A stretch of DNA of 64,000 bases from JAIBJN01 sp963811635 (GCA_963811635.1 CAWESB010000005.1:94702-158701); one strand, 5' to 3'; positions 1 through 9,377 are shown, numbered from the stretch's first letter. Notes: generated by a model not told the origin, from the letters alone. Made by a program: numbers and translations.

Positions 1-462
1 CGCCGCCTGCTCGACGTCAGTCCCCTCGAACTCCGCGATTGCCCGGCGGTAGGCGTCCGAGATCGGAGTCGGCAGACGGTCTGGGCCGGCCACGAGCACC
101 ATCGTTTGCTCGGCAGTGCACATGAGCAGGTCGTCGTCGACGCGGTAGACGCAGTGCTCGTAGCAGATGCTCGTGACGCCGATCCGCTTCGTGCGGACGA
201 AGACCTCGAGCATGTCGTCGAAGCGCGCCGGCGCCTCGTAGACGACCGAGGAGGCACGCATGACGAAATCCTTCCCCACGGCCTCCGTACGCAGGAGCCC
301 GAGGTGGCGCTCGTATTCGACGCGAGCAAGGTCGAAGTAGGGGAGATAACGGCCGTAGTACACGATTCCCTGCGCGTCGGTGTCGGAGAAGCCGACGCGC
401 TCGAAGGCCGAGAACTTGAACGGCGGCTTGCGGTTGGTGGGCTGCCCGAGATCGATGGTCAC
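1..462 (-). CDS. Acyl-CoA thioesterase (4HBT hotdog), 3' end cut by window
   Basis: Reading the minus strand from GTG at 462 gives 154 codons open to the window edge. The N-terminal half carries the hotdog signature of the YbgC/FadM family: GFSDTDAQGIVYYGRYLPYF, with the catalytic Asp and the GxVYYxxYL helix. The family hydrolyses acyl-CoA thioesters in the cytoplasm; the substrate cannot be told from this. The length is about that of the whole family (130-160 aa), so only a few residues should be missing. A TAGGAT box lies 10 nt before the GTG, a weak leaderless-type promoter. The gene is divergent from the M14 peptidase. The substrate class is inference; the fold assignment is firm. Confidence 0.85.
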   Translation of the reverse strand, partial: MTIDLGQPTNRKPPFKFSAFERVGFSDTDAQGIVYYGRYLPYFDLARVEYERHLGLLRTEAVGKDFVMRASSVVYEAPARFDDMLEVFVRTKRIGVTSICYEHCVYRVDDDLLMCTAEQTMVLVAGPDRLPTPISDAYRRAIAEFEGTDVEQAA

Positions 463-558
463 GCTGGCACGAATCCTAAGGGCGGAGGCGGTTGCGTTTT
501 CCCCGTGCGCGTGGCAACCTCAAGGCCTTCAACCCGGGCATCACGGAAAGAGGGGATC

Positions 559-3500
559 ATGAAACGCTTGCTGATCTTGGGCTGCGCGTTCGTCCTTGCG
601 CTTGCCTTAGGGGGCCAGGCCGGTGCGGCTGGCGTCAAGCTCAACTACTACAAGGCGACGGTGTCGCAGGACGTCTACCGCGATCTGCTCGCCAAGGGCA
701 CGGACATCGCCGCGGCCACGGACGTCGCCGGCGGCGTCAGGCTCGAGCTCGTGCTCACGCCGTCGCAGGTGAGCGCGCTGAAGAAGCAGGGCGTCAACGT
801 GTCCCTGCTTCGCAACTCGAAGGGCCAGACGGCGCGGCAGGCGGCCGCCGCCCAGCTCTCGAGCGGCTTCAACGTCTGGCGCGACTACGACGGCGCGGAT
901 GGACTCCGCGCCTATCTCTACGATCTCGCGCGGCGGAACCCGCAGCTCACGAAGCTCGAGGTGCTCGGGCACACCGACAAGGGGCGCGAGATCATCGCCC
1001 TCAAGCTGACGCAGGGCGCCCGCGACGTGCCCGACGGCACTCGGCCCGCGGTTCTCTACACCTCGGCGCAGCACGCCCGCGAGTGGATCTCGCCCGAAGT
1101 CAACCGCAGGCTGCTCGCCTACTTCATAACGCAGTGGCGGGCGAACAACAAGGCAATCAAGGACATGCTGAAGGAGAACGAGTTCTGGTTCGTGCTCGTT
1201 GCGAACCCGGATGGGTACCAGTACACGTTCTCGAGCCCCGACACGAGGCTGTGGCGGAAGACCCTTCGTGACAACAACGGCAACGGGACGACCGAGGTCG
1301 GAGACGGCGTCGACCCCAACCGGAACTACCCGGAGCACTGGAACTACGACAACGAAGGCTCCTCCGGAGTCGAATCCAGCGATACGTATCGCGGCCCGGC
1401 CAAGGAGTCCGAGCCCGAGACGCAGGCGATCACGGGTCTGTACGACCGCATCGATTTCGCCTTCCACGTCAACTACCACTCCGCCGGCCAGTGGCTGCTC
1501 TATCCCGAGGGGTGGCAGATCGGGGCACCGACCGCAGACGACCCGATCTACTTCGCCCTGTCGGGAAACCTCGACAACCCGGCGATCGCAGGCTTCCATC
1601 CGGGGATCTCGTCCGACGTGCTCTACGTCACGAACGGCGAGACGACCGATTTCGCCCATGTGCAGCACGGGACGCTCGCGTGGACGCCCGAGCTGTCGGA
1701 GGGCTGCCCGAACTGCGGATTCGTGTTCCCTGACGACGAGGCGCTCGTGCAGGCTGAGTTCGTGCGGAACCTGCCGTTCGCTCTCGACGTTGCGAAGTCG
1801 GCTTCCGACCCCGATGACCCGGTCTCGCACCTGGGCCTCGAGACGAAGCCCTTCTACCTGAAGAGCGACGACACGTACAAGACGGGCCTGCCGCTCGCCA
1901 ACTTCACGTTCGACGTCTCCTACGGCGATCCGCAGGAGGTGCGCGTGCTGGCGAAGCGGTCCCTCGGAGCTGTGACGCTCAAGTACAGCATCAACGGTGG
2001 GCCCGCTCAGAGCGCGCCGACCCAGGAGTGGAACGGCGGCGAGCGCTACGGCGGCCAGACCGACGTCTACTACCACGTCATGCGCGGGACGGTCACAGGA
2101 ACGAGTCCCGGCAACAGCGTCGAGGTGTGGTTCGAGGGTGGCGGCGAGACGAGTGACTCGTTCACGTACACGGCGGCGGTCGAGTCGTCCAACGACGTGC
2201 TCATCCTCTCCGCCGAGGACTACTCGGGCGCCTCCCCCGTTCAGACGCCCGGGCCGCACTACCTCTCCTTCTACGAGGATGCCCTGGCGGCGAACGGCAG
2301 AGGCTTCGATGTCTACGACGTTGACGCCCGCGGCCGCAAGGCGGCCACCTTCCTCGGCGTCCTCAGCCACTACGACGCAGTCGTCTGGTACACCGGCGAC
2401 GACGTCATCACGAGGGAGCCCGGCTGGGTCGGCGGAAACGGCTCACGCCTCGCGATGGACGAAGTGCTTCATGCTCGTGAGTACCTGAACGAGGGCGGAC
2501 GCGTCCTGTACTCGGGTAAGAACGCGGGCCTCCAGTTCGCGTCCCCCCAGGTGCAGCTCTACGACCCGACCGCGGCCAACGCGCAGTGCTCGGCACTCCC
2601 GCCGTCCGCAGATCCTCGGCGTTGCCTCATCCTCTTCGGATCGACGTCGAGCGACCTGCAAAACGACGTGCTCGAGTACTGGTTCGGCTCGTACCTGTTC
2701 AACGGCGGGGCGGGCGTGAACACCGGTCCCGGGGACATCTTCAACGTTCTGGGCACGGACACGCCGTTCACGTCGCTGCAGCTGATGTTCAACGGCGCGG
2801 ACAGCGCGCAGAACCAGAACACCGCGAACTCGTTCATCGCGACGAGCGGCATCCTGCCCGTCGACGACTACCCGCAGTTCGAGAGTTGGGTCTCGGCGAG
2901 GTACGACCGGCCGGGCGGGCCTTTCGCCCCTCACACGGGCGAGAGCTACGCGTACTCGCAGATCGCCGACGTCTCCTACAAGCAGCTGACGCGGTCGATC
3001 ACCGTCCCGGCGGGGGATCCGGCTCCGCTCCGGTTCTGGGCCTCCTACAACACCGAGCCCGCATGGGACCACCTGTTCGTGGAGGCTGTCGATGCGGCCG
3101 GAAACCGGACGACGCTTCCGAGCGCGTTCACGACGACGAGCACGGGCGACAGCTGCCCGGCCGGCTGGCAGGAGCTGCACCCGTGGCTCGAGGAGTACCA
3201 GGGCGCCGACTGCTCGGGGCCCAAGTGGAACGCCGCCTCCGGCAACTCCCAGGGGTGGCACGAGTGGGTGATCGATCTGGACGCCTACGCGGGCCAGACG
3301 GTCCAGATCTCGATCTCCTACGCCAGCGACTGGGCGGTCCAGGGGCTCGGCGTCTTCATCGACGACGTGACCCTGCCCGACGGCTCGACGACCTCGTTCG
3401 AGGGCGGCGACACCGGCGGCTGGGCCGTGGCCGGTCCTCCGCCTGGAAGCGGGCCGAACGCGAACAACTTCGTGTTCACCACAGGTGCCGGCTTCCCGGA

Positions 3501-3621
3501 GGGCGCCGCGATCACGACCGAGGACACGATCTACCTCGGGTTCGGGTTCGAGGGCATCACCGGCGCTGCCAACCGCGCGGCGGTCATGGACCGCGCGATG
3601 GACTACCTGCTCCGACCCTAG
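559..3621 (+). CDS. Secreted M14 zinc carboxypeptidase with InhA-like C-terminal domain
   Basis: This is a 1020-residue exported metallopeptidase. The ATG at 559 follows AGAGGGG and begins a signal peptide (MKRLLILGCAFVLALALGG, cut near residue 25). A pro-region of about 80 residues precedes the M14 domain. Zinc ligands are visible as His172-x-x-Glu175 in QHAREW and His307 in NYHSAG; the catalytic base is Glu378 in TPELSEG. The substrate-binding DPNRNYPEHW loop is present. Residues about 560-1020 form a large C-terminal part. It includes a jelly-roll-like stretch resembling the MAM-like region of immune-inhibitor-A metalloproteases (WASYNTEPAWDHLFVEA, GVFIDDV). It probably degrades extracellular proteins or peptides. 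An upstream in-frame extension to 106 is antisense to the thioesterase and is rejected. Confidence 0.9.
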   Translation: MKRLLILGCAFVLALALGGQAGAAGVKLNYYKATVSQDVYRDLLAKGTDIAAATDVAGGVRLELVLTPSQVSALKKQGVNVSLLRNSKGQTARQAAAAQLSSGFNVWRDYDGADGLRAYLYDLARRNPQLTKLEVLGHTDKGREIIALKLTQGARDVPDGTRPAVLYTSAQHAREWISPEVNRRLLAYFITQWRANNKAIKDMLKENEFWFVLVANPDGYQYTFSSPDTRLWRKTLRDNNGNGTTEVGDGVDPNRNYPEHWNYDNEGSSGVESSDTYRGPAKESEPETQAITGLYDRIDFAFHVNYHSAGQWLLYPEGWQIGAPTADDPIYFALSGNLDNPAIAGFHPGISSDVLYVTNGETTDFAHVQHGTLAWTPELSEGCPNCGFVFPDDEALVQAEFVRNLPFALDVAKSASDPDDPVSHLGLETKPFYLKSDDTYKTGLPLANFTFDVSYGDPQEVRVLAKRSLGAVTLKYSINGGPAQSAPTQEWNGGERYGGQTDVYYHVMRGTVTGTSPGNSVEVWFEGGGETSDSFTYTAAVESSNDVLILSAEDYSGASPVQTPGPHYLSFYEDALAANGRGFDVYDVDARGRKAATFLGVLSHYDAVVWYTGDDVITREPGWVGGNGSRLAMDEVLHAREYLNEGGRVLYSGKNAGLQFASPQVQLYDPTAANAQCSALPPSADPRRCLILFGSTSSDLQNDVLEYWFGSYLFNGGAGVNTGPGDIFNVLGTDTPFTSLQLMFNGADSAQNQNTANSFIATSGILPVDDYPQFESWVSARYDRPGGPFAPHTGESYAYSQIADVSYKQLTRSITVPAGDPAPLRFWASYNTEPAWDHLFVEAVDAAGNRTTLPSAFTTTSTGDSCPAGWQELHPWLEEYQGADCSGPKWNAASGNSQGWHEWVIDLDAYAGQTVQISISYASDWAVQGLGVFIDDVTLPDGSTTSFEGGDTGGWAVAGPPPGSGPNANNFVFTTGAGFPEGAAITTEDTIYLGFGFEGITGAANRAAVMDRAMDYLLRP

Positions 3622-3645
3622 CGGGAACGAGCAGCGAGACGAGTC

Positions 3646-3671
3646 AAGGGCGGGGCTTCGGCCCCGCCCTT
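3646..3671 (+). terminator. Intrinsic-type terminator after M14 peptidase
   Basis: A perfect 11-bp G+C-rich stem (AAGGGCGGGGC / GCCCCGCCCTT) closes on a TTCG tetraloop 25 nt after the stop codon. There is no long T run, which is usual in high-GC actinobacteria. It separates the peptidase from the sialidase-like gene. Confidence 0.8.
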
Positions 3672-3715
3672 ACTCTGTCCGTAGGAAGCACGGGATCGGG
3701 AGAAGGGAGAATCGC

Positions 3716-5253
3716 ATGAGACGCTTCCTGACAGCGGCCGCCGTCCTGACGCTCGGCGTGGCCGTGATCGCGGCGACGGCGTCGGCTCGCAATCCGGGCG
3801 GTCGAGACTTCGGCGGCGCCGATCTTCTCGGCAGGCGTTTCCGGGAAGGACGGCGGCGCCGCGCGTGCGTTCGGCCCCGCGACGCTCGCGCTCGACGCGC
3901 TCACACGCGTCTCCGACGACAGCGGGGTGACCATCCCGCTTCTCCCCGAGGAGCTGGGGACGAGCGGCACCGTCTTCCTCGACTCGCAGACCGAGCCGTG
4001 GGTGGACGTCAACCCCGCGAACTCGCAGAACCTCGTCGGGATGTGGCAGGAGGAGCGCTGGTCTACCGGCGGCGCGCGGAACCTGGTCTTCGGCACGAGC
4101 CTCGACGGCGGGGCGACGTGGAGGAACATCGCGCTCCAGGGAGTCGGCATCGTTGCGGGTGGGGAGTTCCAGCGCGTCACCGATCCGTGGGTCGATTTCG
4201 GGCCGTCCAACCGCGTCTACGGGACCAGTCTCGCGTTCGACGACACCGGGCCGGACAACGCGATCTTCGTCCACACGTCGACCGACGGCGGCCAGACGTG
4301 GGGCCGGCCCGTCCAGGTCGTGAAGGACACGGACATCGCCTTCTTCAACGACCGGCAGTCGCTGACCGTCGACGACTTCTCCGCGAGCCCGTTCTACGGG
4401 CGGGTCTACGTCGGCTGGGACCGGCTGGCGAGCAAGGGGCCGGGGTACGCCTACACGGGCGACGGCGTTGATCGCGTACTCGGCGGACGGCGGCGCGAGG
4501 TTTCTCGGATCCCATCGTCGCCGTGCCGACAAGGCAACAACGAGCAGACCCTGACCAACCTGCCCGTCGTCCTGCCCGGACGGCACGGTCCTCGACGTGG
4601 GCACGTACTACCCGAACCAGGCGTTCAACAAGAACGCGGGGCTCTTCTTCGTCACGCGCTCGACGGACGGCGGCGCCACCTGGGGGCCCGTCACGTTCCC
4701 GGAGGCCCAGAGACCGGTGGGCGTTCCCGGCATTCGCTCCGGCGACGGGGTTCCGAACGCCACCGTCGACCGGCGCAACGGGACGATCTACGCGGTCTGG
4801 CAGGACTCGCGCTTCTCGAAGGGGAAGCGCGACGACGTCCTGCTGATCCGCTCGACGAACCAGGGGCGCACCTGGTCGGCGCCGATCAAGGTGAACGACA
4901 CGCCTGCCGGGGCCCAGGCCGCGTTCCTGCCGACCGTGAAGGTCGATGCGAACGGGCGCGTCGGCGTCCTCTACTACGACCTCCGGAACGACACGAACCC
5001 GCGTGACGGGTCGTTCATCACTACCGAGTGGATGACGTTCTCGACGGACGGCGGGCGGTCGTTCGGGACGAGCCAACGGCTCTCGCCCGATTTCGACCAT
5101 GCTGCTGCCGCGTTCGCGGGCGGCTTCTTCCTCGGGGACTACCAGGGGCTGGGTGTCAGCGGCACCACGTTCACGCCGTTCTTCGGCGCGACGCTCGCGG
5201 CGCAGGCAAACGGCCAGGTCGGGTCAGACATCTTCGCGACCAAGGCGGGCTAG
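3716..5253 (+). CDS. Secreted BNR/sialidase-like protein, frameshifted
   Basis: The ATG at 3716 follows AGAAGGGAGA and starts a clear signal peptide (MRRFLTAAAVLTLGVAVIAA). Downstream, Asp-box (BNR) repeats recur: TSLDGGATWRN, TSTDGGQTWGR, RSTDGGATWG, RSTNQGRTWSA, FSTDGGRSFG. This marks a six-bladed beta-propeller of the exo-sialidase-like superfamily. The frame must shift by one base at least five times to keep the homology: near 3811-3835, 4464-4467, 4506, 4530 and 4575-4579. Each shift fits one extra base. Motifs on both sides are intact, so either the sequence has indel errors or the gene is a recent pseudogene. Its TAG shares CTAG (5250-5253) with the stop of the convergent phosphomannomutase. 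The substrate is unknown; a true sialidase activity is not established. Confidence 0.7.
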
Positions 5254-6635
5254 CCGCCGGAGCTTGGGGCGGGGCTCTCGCCGGAGATCACGGCGAGGGC
5301 CTCGTCCCGCTTGCGCTCCATGAGCTCCGGGTCGAGGGCCTCGAGGTTGAGCCGCAGCAGCGGCTCCGTGTTGGAGGGGCGGACGTTCAGGTGCCAGTTC
5401 TCGGCGGTGATGGAGATGCCGTCGAGGTGCGAGATCTCGCCCTGGCCGGCGAAATGCTCCTTCAGCCGCTGGAGCGTAAGGGCGACGTCCTGCACGGGTG
5501 TATTGATCTCGCCGGTGATGAAGTAGCGCTCGCGGAAGGGCCGGAGGAGCTCGGAGAGCTTCTGCCCGCGCCGCGAGACGAGCTCGAGCATGAGCAGTGC
5601 GGGGATCGTCCCCGAGTCGGCCTGGTAGAAGTCGCGGAAGTAGTAGTGGCCGCTGACCTCGCCGGCGAAAACGGCGTCGACCTCGCGCATCAGCAGCTTG
5701 ATGAAGGCGTGACCGACGCGGCTCATGACCGGCTTTCCACCGAGCCGCTCGACCGTGTCGCGCACGGCCCAGCTCGCGCGAACGTCGTAGATGATCGTCC
5801 CGCCTGGCGCCTTCTCCAGCATCGACTCGGCGAGGAGCGCGGTGACGAAGTCCCCGGGCACGAACTCGCCCGTGTCGTCGACGAAGAAGCAGCGGTCGGC
5901 GTCGCCGTCGAAGGCGATCCCGAGGTCGGCGCCCTCCTCGGTCACCTTGGCGACGATGAACTGCCGGTTCTCCTCGAGCAGCGGGTTCGGCTCGTGGTTC
6001 GGGAAGGTGCCGTCGGGCTCGAAATAGCAGCGCACCGCGTCAACCGGCAGACGCTCGAGGACGGGCGGCAGCATCGCCCCGGCCATCCCGTTCGCCGCGT
6101 CGATGACGACGCGCAGCGGCTTCACCGCCGCCGGGTCGACGAAGGACGTCACCTTGTCGACGAAGCCCGGGTAGATGTCCCGCGACTCGACGCTTTCGGC
6201 CACGTCAGGGGTCTGACCCCGGTCATGTCCCGCAAGGCCGAGGGCGCGCTCGCGGATGTCCAGGAGGCCCGAGTCGCCGCCGACGGGGAGCGCGCCGCGG
6301 CGGACGATCTTCGCTCCCGTGTAGTCCTTGGGGTTGTGCGAGGCGGTGACCGTGGCCCCGCCGTCGAGGCCGAGCTCGCCGACGGCGTAGTAGAGCATCT
6401 CCGTCCCGATCATCCCGATGTCGAGTACCTCGGCGCCCGCCTCGGACGCGCCTTTGACGAAAGCCGCGTGCATCGCGGGCGAGGAAACGCGCATGTCCCG
6501 TCCGACCGCGATCGTCTTCGGCTCGAACTGCTCCACGTAGGCGCGCCCGATCGCCCAGGCGCCGTCCTCGTCGAGCTCGACGGGATAGATCCCCCGGACG
6601 TCGTATGCCTTGAAGACCTTCGGCTCTAGGGCCAT
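5250..6635 (-). CDS. manB: Phosphomannomutase/phosphoglucomutase
   Basis: This is a 461-aa alpha-D-phosphohexomutase, the full family length. It moves phosphate between C6 and C1 of mannose or glucose for nucleotide-sugar and envelope polysaccharide synthesis. Visible sites are the phosphoserine loop TASHNPKDYTG (Ser99), the Mg loop DGDADR (243-248) and the sugar-binding GEVSGH (325-330). Residues about 136-145 (GHDRGQTPDV) form an extra loop encoded by a palindromic repeat (6208-6230). The ATG at 6635 overlaps the end of the HIT gene, so it is the last gene of the corA-corA-HIT operon. A TAAACT box 9 nt upstream could also give a leaderless internal transcript. The choice between mannose and glucose cannot be made from sequence. 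Confidence 0.93.
   Translation of the reverse strand: MALEPKVFKAYDVRGIYPVELDEDGAWAIGRAYVEQFEPKTIAVGRDMRVSSPAMHAAFVKGASEAGAEVLDIGMIGTEMLYYAVGELGLDGGATVTASHNPKDYTGAKIVRRGALPVGGDSGLLDIRERALGLAGHDRGQTPDVAESVESRDIYPGFVDKVTSFVDPAAVKPLRVVIDAANGMAGAMLPPVLERLPVDAVRCYFEPDGTFPNHEPNPLLEENRQFIVAKVTEEGADLGIAFDGDADRCFFVDDTGEFVPGDFVTALLAESMLEKAPGGTIIYDVRASWAVRDTVERLGGKPVMSRVGHAFIKLLMREVDAVFAGEVSGHYYFRDFYQADSGTIPALLMLELVSRRGQKLSELLRPFRERYFITGEINTPVQDVALTLQRLKEHFAGQGEISHLDGISITAENWHLNVRPSNTEPLLRLNLEALDPELMERKRDEALAVISGESPAPSSGG
6208..6230 (+). repeat. 23-bp palindromic repeat, copy A (inside manB)
   Basis: GGGGTCTGACCCC (a 13-bp palindrome) is followed by three variable bases and CATGTCC. It matches copy B at 26487-26509 in 20 of 23 positions. 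It lies in frame within the phosphomannomutase gene and adds a short loop without breaking the frame. The form resembles REP/RAYT-associated palindromes, but no RAYT transposase is in the window. Confidence 0.7.
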
Positions 6636-7101
6636 GCCTCGGCGAGTTTACGCCGAGTCGACTGGAGGGCCTCGGGCAGGACCTTCACGTCGGCGAGCAC
6701 CGGCATGAAGTTCGTGTCGCCGGCCCAGCGTGGGACGACGTGCTCGTGGACGTGGTCGACGATCCCGGCGCCGGCGATGCGGCCGAGGTTCCAGCCGAGG
6801 TTGAAGCCCTGCGGCGCCATCACCTCCCGAGCACTTCGGTGGAGGTCGCTGCCAGACTGTGCATCTCGAGCGCCTCCTCCGGCTCCAGCCCCGTGAGCGC
6901 GCCGACGTGGCGGTACGGGGCGACCATGAGGTGGCCGGAGGCGTACGGGAAGCGGTTGAGGAGGACGAAGGCCCGCTCGCCGCGATGGACGACCAGGCCT
7001 TCCTCGTCGCCGAGGCCGGGCGCGCGGCAGAAGACACAGCCCTCCTGCTGGTCGGCGGACTGGATGTACTCCAGCCGCCAGGGCGCCCACAGCTCCCTCA
7101 A
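6626..7101 (-). CDS. HIT-family nucleotide hydrolase/phosphorylase, frameshifted
   Basis: This small histidine-triad protein has the Ap4A-phosphorylase-like opening ELWAPWRLEYI, a zinc-type CVFC pair, and the active site HVHEHVVPRW near the C-terminus. Such enzymes cleave dinucleoside polyphosphates or nucleoside phosphoramidates. The first half (to about 6825) and the second half (EVMAPQGFNLGWNLG onward) lie in different frames. One base appears missing, or two added, around 6823-6832, where the first frame meets TGA. The TTG at 7101 overlaps the CorA stop as TTTTGA; GTG at 7107 is an alternative. The 3' end overlaps the manB start by 10 nt. All motifs are intact, so sequence error is as likely as loss of function. 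Confidence 0.75.
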
Positions 7102-8065
7102 AACCACCCTCGCGGCGGAAGAGCGCGAGCAGCGCGACGACCGTCGCGAGCTCGAGCCCAAGGCCGAGGACGGCGAACGCCGGCCAGTTGTCCACGTCGT
7201 CCGACCATCCACCCGAAGTTCTGCCCGAAGAACCCGGTGAGGAACGGTGAGCGGCAGGAAGATCGTCGCCATGACCGTCAGCTGCTTCGTCGTGGACGTT
7301 GAGGCGGTTCGAGGCCGTGGAGAGGTAGGCGTCGATGGTCGCGTTCATGACCTCCCGGATGGCGTCGATCTCCTCGACGAGCCGCGCAAGGTGGTCGTAG
7401 ACATCGCGGAAGTAGCGCTCGTCCTCCAAGGTAAGGCCCGGGAGCTCGGCGCCCGGGCCCACCAGCCGCGCAAGCATGTCGCGCTGGGGCGAGACGACCT
7501 TCCGCAAGCCGCACGAGCTCGGCGCTTCATGCCGGAAGATGTCCTCCAGGAGATCGGGCTTGGGGGAGGCGAACATCTGATCCTCGATCAGGTCGAGCCC
7601 CTCGTCGAGATGCTCGAGGACCGGGAAGAATCCGTCCACGAGGCGGTCGAGCACCTCGTACAGGAGCCGCGGACCGCGTGGAAGGAGGGAGAGGTCGCGC
7701 TCGAACCGCACCCGGAGCGCGTCGAGCGACGGCGAGTCATCGCGGCGCACCGTGACGAGGAAGTGCTCCGCGTAGAAGCAGTGCACCTCCACTAGCCCGT
7801 CCTCGTCCGGGGAGGCGCCGTACGCGACGAGGAAGACGAAATTCTCGTAGTCCTCGACCTTGGGCCGCTGATCGAACATCTCCGAATCCTCGACCGCCAG
7901 CGGATGGAAGCCGAACGGCTCTCTGAGCAGGCCGAGGTCGTCCGGGGTCGGGTCGTTCAGGTCGAGCCAGAAGCACTCGCCAGCCCGCAGGAGCTGGGTT
8001 ATCGACTCCTTCGTACCGGCCGCTTCCGACCATGGTCCGGGCGGGGCGACGAGGGATGCGCTCAA
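7098..8065 (-). CDS. CorA-family metal transporter (GQN variant), frameshifted
   Basis: This is a CorA-like Mg2+/divalent cation channel of about 320 aa. An N-terminal cytoplasmic alpha/beta funnel leads to a long coiled helix and two C-terminal membrane helices. TTG at 8065 overlaps the stop of the upstream corA. Two clusters, each of three apparent single-base insertions (near 7500-7535 and 7200-7295), garble short stretches but restore the frame. Around the second, the conserved loop reads GFFGQNFGW once corrected, so the family GMN signature is GQN here. The expected ending RREGWF then stop at 7098 needs one more indel. GMN forms the selectivity loop in CorA; the Q variant suggests altered specificity (inference). 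Confidence 0.75.
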
Positions 8066-9054
8066 AACCAGCGGCGCCAGCGGAAGAGCACGAGCAGCCC
8101 GAGGCCGATGACGGCCATGGCGCCTACGATCGCCCAGAACGGCCCGATGTCGCCCTCACCAGGGACCCCGACGTTCATCCCGAAGAGCCCGGTGATGAGG
8201 GTCAGCGGCAGAAGGATCACCGTCACGACGGTGAGGAGCTGGAGCCGGTACTGCTGCTTGTGCGAGATGAAGGCCTCGTTCGTCGACTCGAGCGCGTCGA
8301 TGACCTCCTTGTAGTTGTCGAGGAGGTCCCAGATCCGCTCGGAGGCATCGACGATGTCGTCGAAGTAGAGATCGAGTTCCTCGGGCAGGAAGCGCTGCGT
8401 CGTGCGCTCGAGCATCCGCAGGGTCGCGCGCTCGGGCTTGATGATCTTCCGGTACGCGATGATCTCCTGCTTCGCGTTCGAGATGTCGCGCACGACATCC
8501 TCGGAGCGCTCCTCGAAGATGCCCGCCTCGATCGAGTCGAGCTTCGCCCCGATCTTGTCCAGGATCGGGAAGCAGTAGTCGAAGAGATCGTCGAGGACGT
8601 GGTACAGGAGGTAGCCGGAGCCCTTTGTGAAGAGGTCCTCCCGCAGGTCGGCGTCGTCCTCGCAGCGACGGAAGAGGTACGTGACCGGGAGCAGCTCGAC
8701 GTTCGGGAGCGTGATCAGGAAGTCCGGGCCGAGGAAGATGTCGAGCTCGGCCGCGTTCAGGCGCCGGACGCTCTTGTCGTAGAAGGGGAAGTGGAGGACG
8801 AGGAAGAGGTAGTTCGGGTACTCGTCGATCTTCGGCCGCTGGCGCTTTGAGAGAACGTCCTCCATGTCCAGCTCGTGGAAGCCGAAGCGATCGGCCAGGT
8901 AGCCGACCTCGAGCGCGCCGGGGCGCTCGGCATGAACCCAGGTCAGGCCCTCAGCGGAGAGCTCGGAGATGCGCGGCTCGGTCCGCTCGACGACGTCGCC
9001 CGCTACACCGCGGGCTCTTCCTCGCCGGAGGCGTGGGAGCGTGGGCCGTGCCAT
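8062..9054 (-). CDS. corA: CorA-family magnesium/divalent cation transporter
   Basis: This intact CorA protein is about 330 aa from the ATG at 9054; an in-frame start at 9108 is possible but less likely. Residues about 30-240 form the cytoplasmic domain, with DVLSKRQRPKIDEYPNYLFL typical of the family. Two helices at the C-terminus flank the canonical selectivity motif GLFGMNVG. The protein ends LFRWRRWF, a positively charged tail usual for CorA. It works as a membrane homopentamer importing Mg2+ (family knowledge). It is the first gene of the overlapping operon running to manB; the stop overlaps the TTG of the second corA (TTTTGAGCG). Confidence 0.9.
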   Translation of the reverse strand: MARPTLPRLRRGRARGVAGDVVERTEPRISELSAEGLTWVHAERPGALEVGYLADRFGFHELDMEDVLSKRQRPKIDEYPNYLFLVLHFPFYDKSVRRLNAAELDIFLGPDFLITLPNVELLPVTYLFRRCEDDADLREDLFTKGSGYLLYHVLDDLFDYCFPILDKIGAKLDSIEAGIFEERSEDVVRDISNAKQEIIAYRKIIKPERATLRMLERTTQRFLPEELDLYFDDIVDASERIWDLLDNYKEVIDALESTNEAFISHKQQYRLQLLTVVTVILLPLTLITGLFGMNVGVPGEGDIGPFWAIVGAMAVIGLGLLVLFRWRRWF

Positions 9055-9377
9055 GGGTACTGAGGGGGTCGTCCAGTTGCATCTCCAAGTACGCGATTGT
9101 ACTCGCAAACCCTTGCCGGCCCTCCGGGCGGAGGGCGCACGGGTTGCCTGACGTCGCCGAGCAGGCGCCTTGACAGCGGGCTGCGAGAGTTCGAGACTCT
9201 TGGCACAAGCGAGGAGGTCCGAGACAAGGTGGTGGCAGGCCGTCTCAGGCCAGGGGTGGGGGCTCCGCTTCCGCCTGCGTCGTTCGGCCTTGACGTCTTG
9301 GGGCGACGTCGCGCGCGAGATCGCCGTCGTCCTCGCACGGGCGCGCGTCGTCCTCGAGCACCGACCGAGGAGGAAGC
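9055..9377. other. Divergent intergenic region, no gene seen
   Basis: These 323 bp separate the corA operon (-) from the secreted protein at 9378 (+). I find no conserved coding frame, RNA gene or strong hairpin. It should hold both promoters. The only clear signal is the GAGGAGGAAGC ribosome site just before 9378. Confidence 0.5.

Noticed and set aside
487..522. GGTTGC/GCAACC inverted repeat before the M14 gene
   Set aside because: A 6-bp stem with an 18-nt loop is too weak to call a regulatory structure in such G+C-rich DNA.
607..2370. A 587-codon open frame on the minus strand opposite the M14 peptidase
   Set aside because: Third-position G+C bias opens antisense frames in this genome. 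The plus frame has a signal peptide, catalytic motifs and a ribosome site; the antisense product is low-complexity Arg/Val/Glu.
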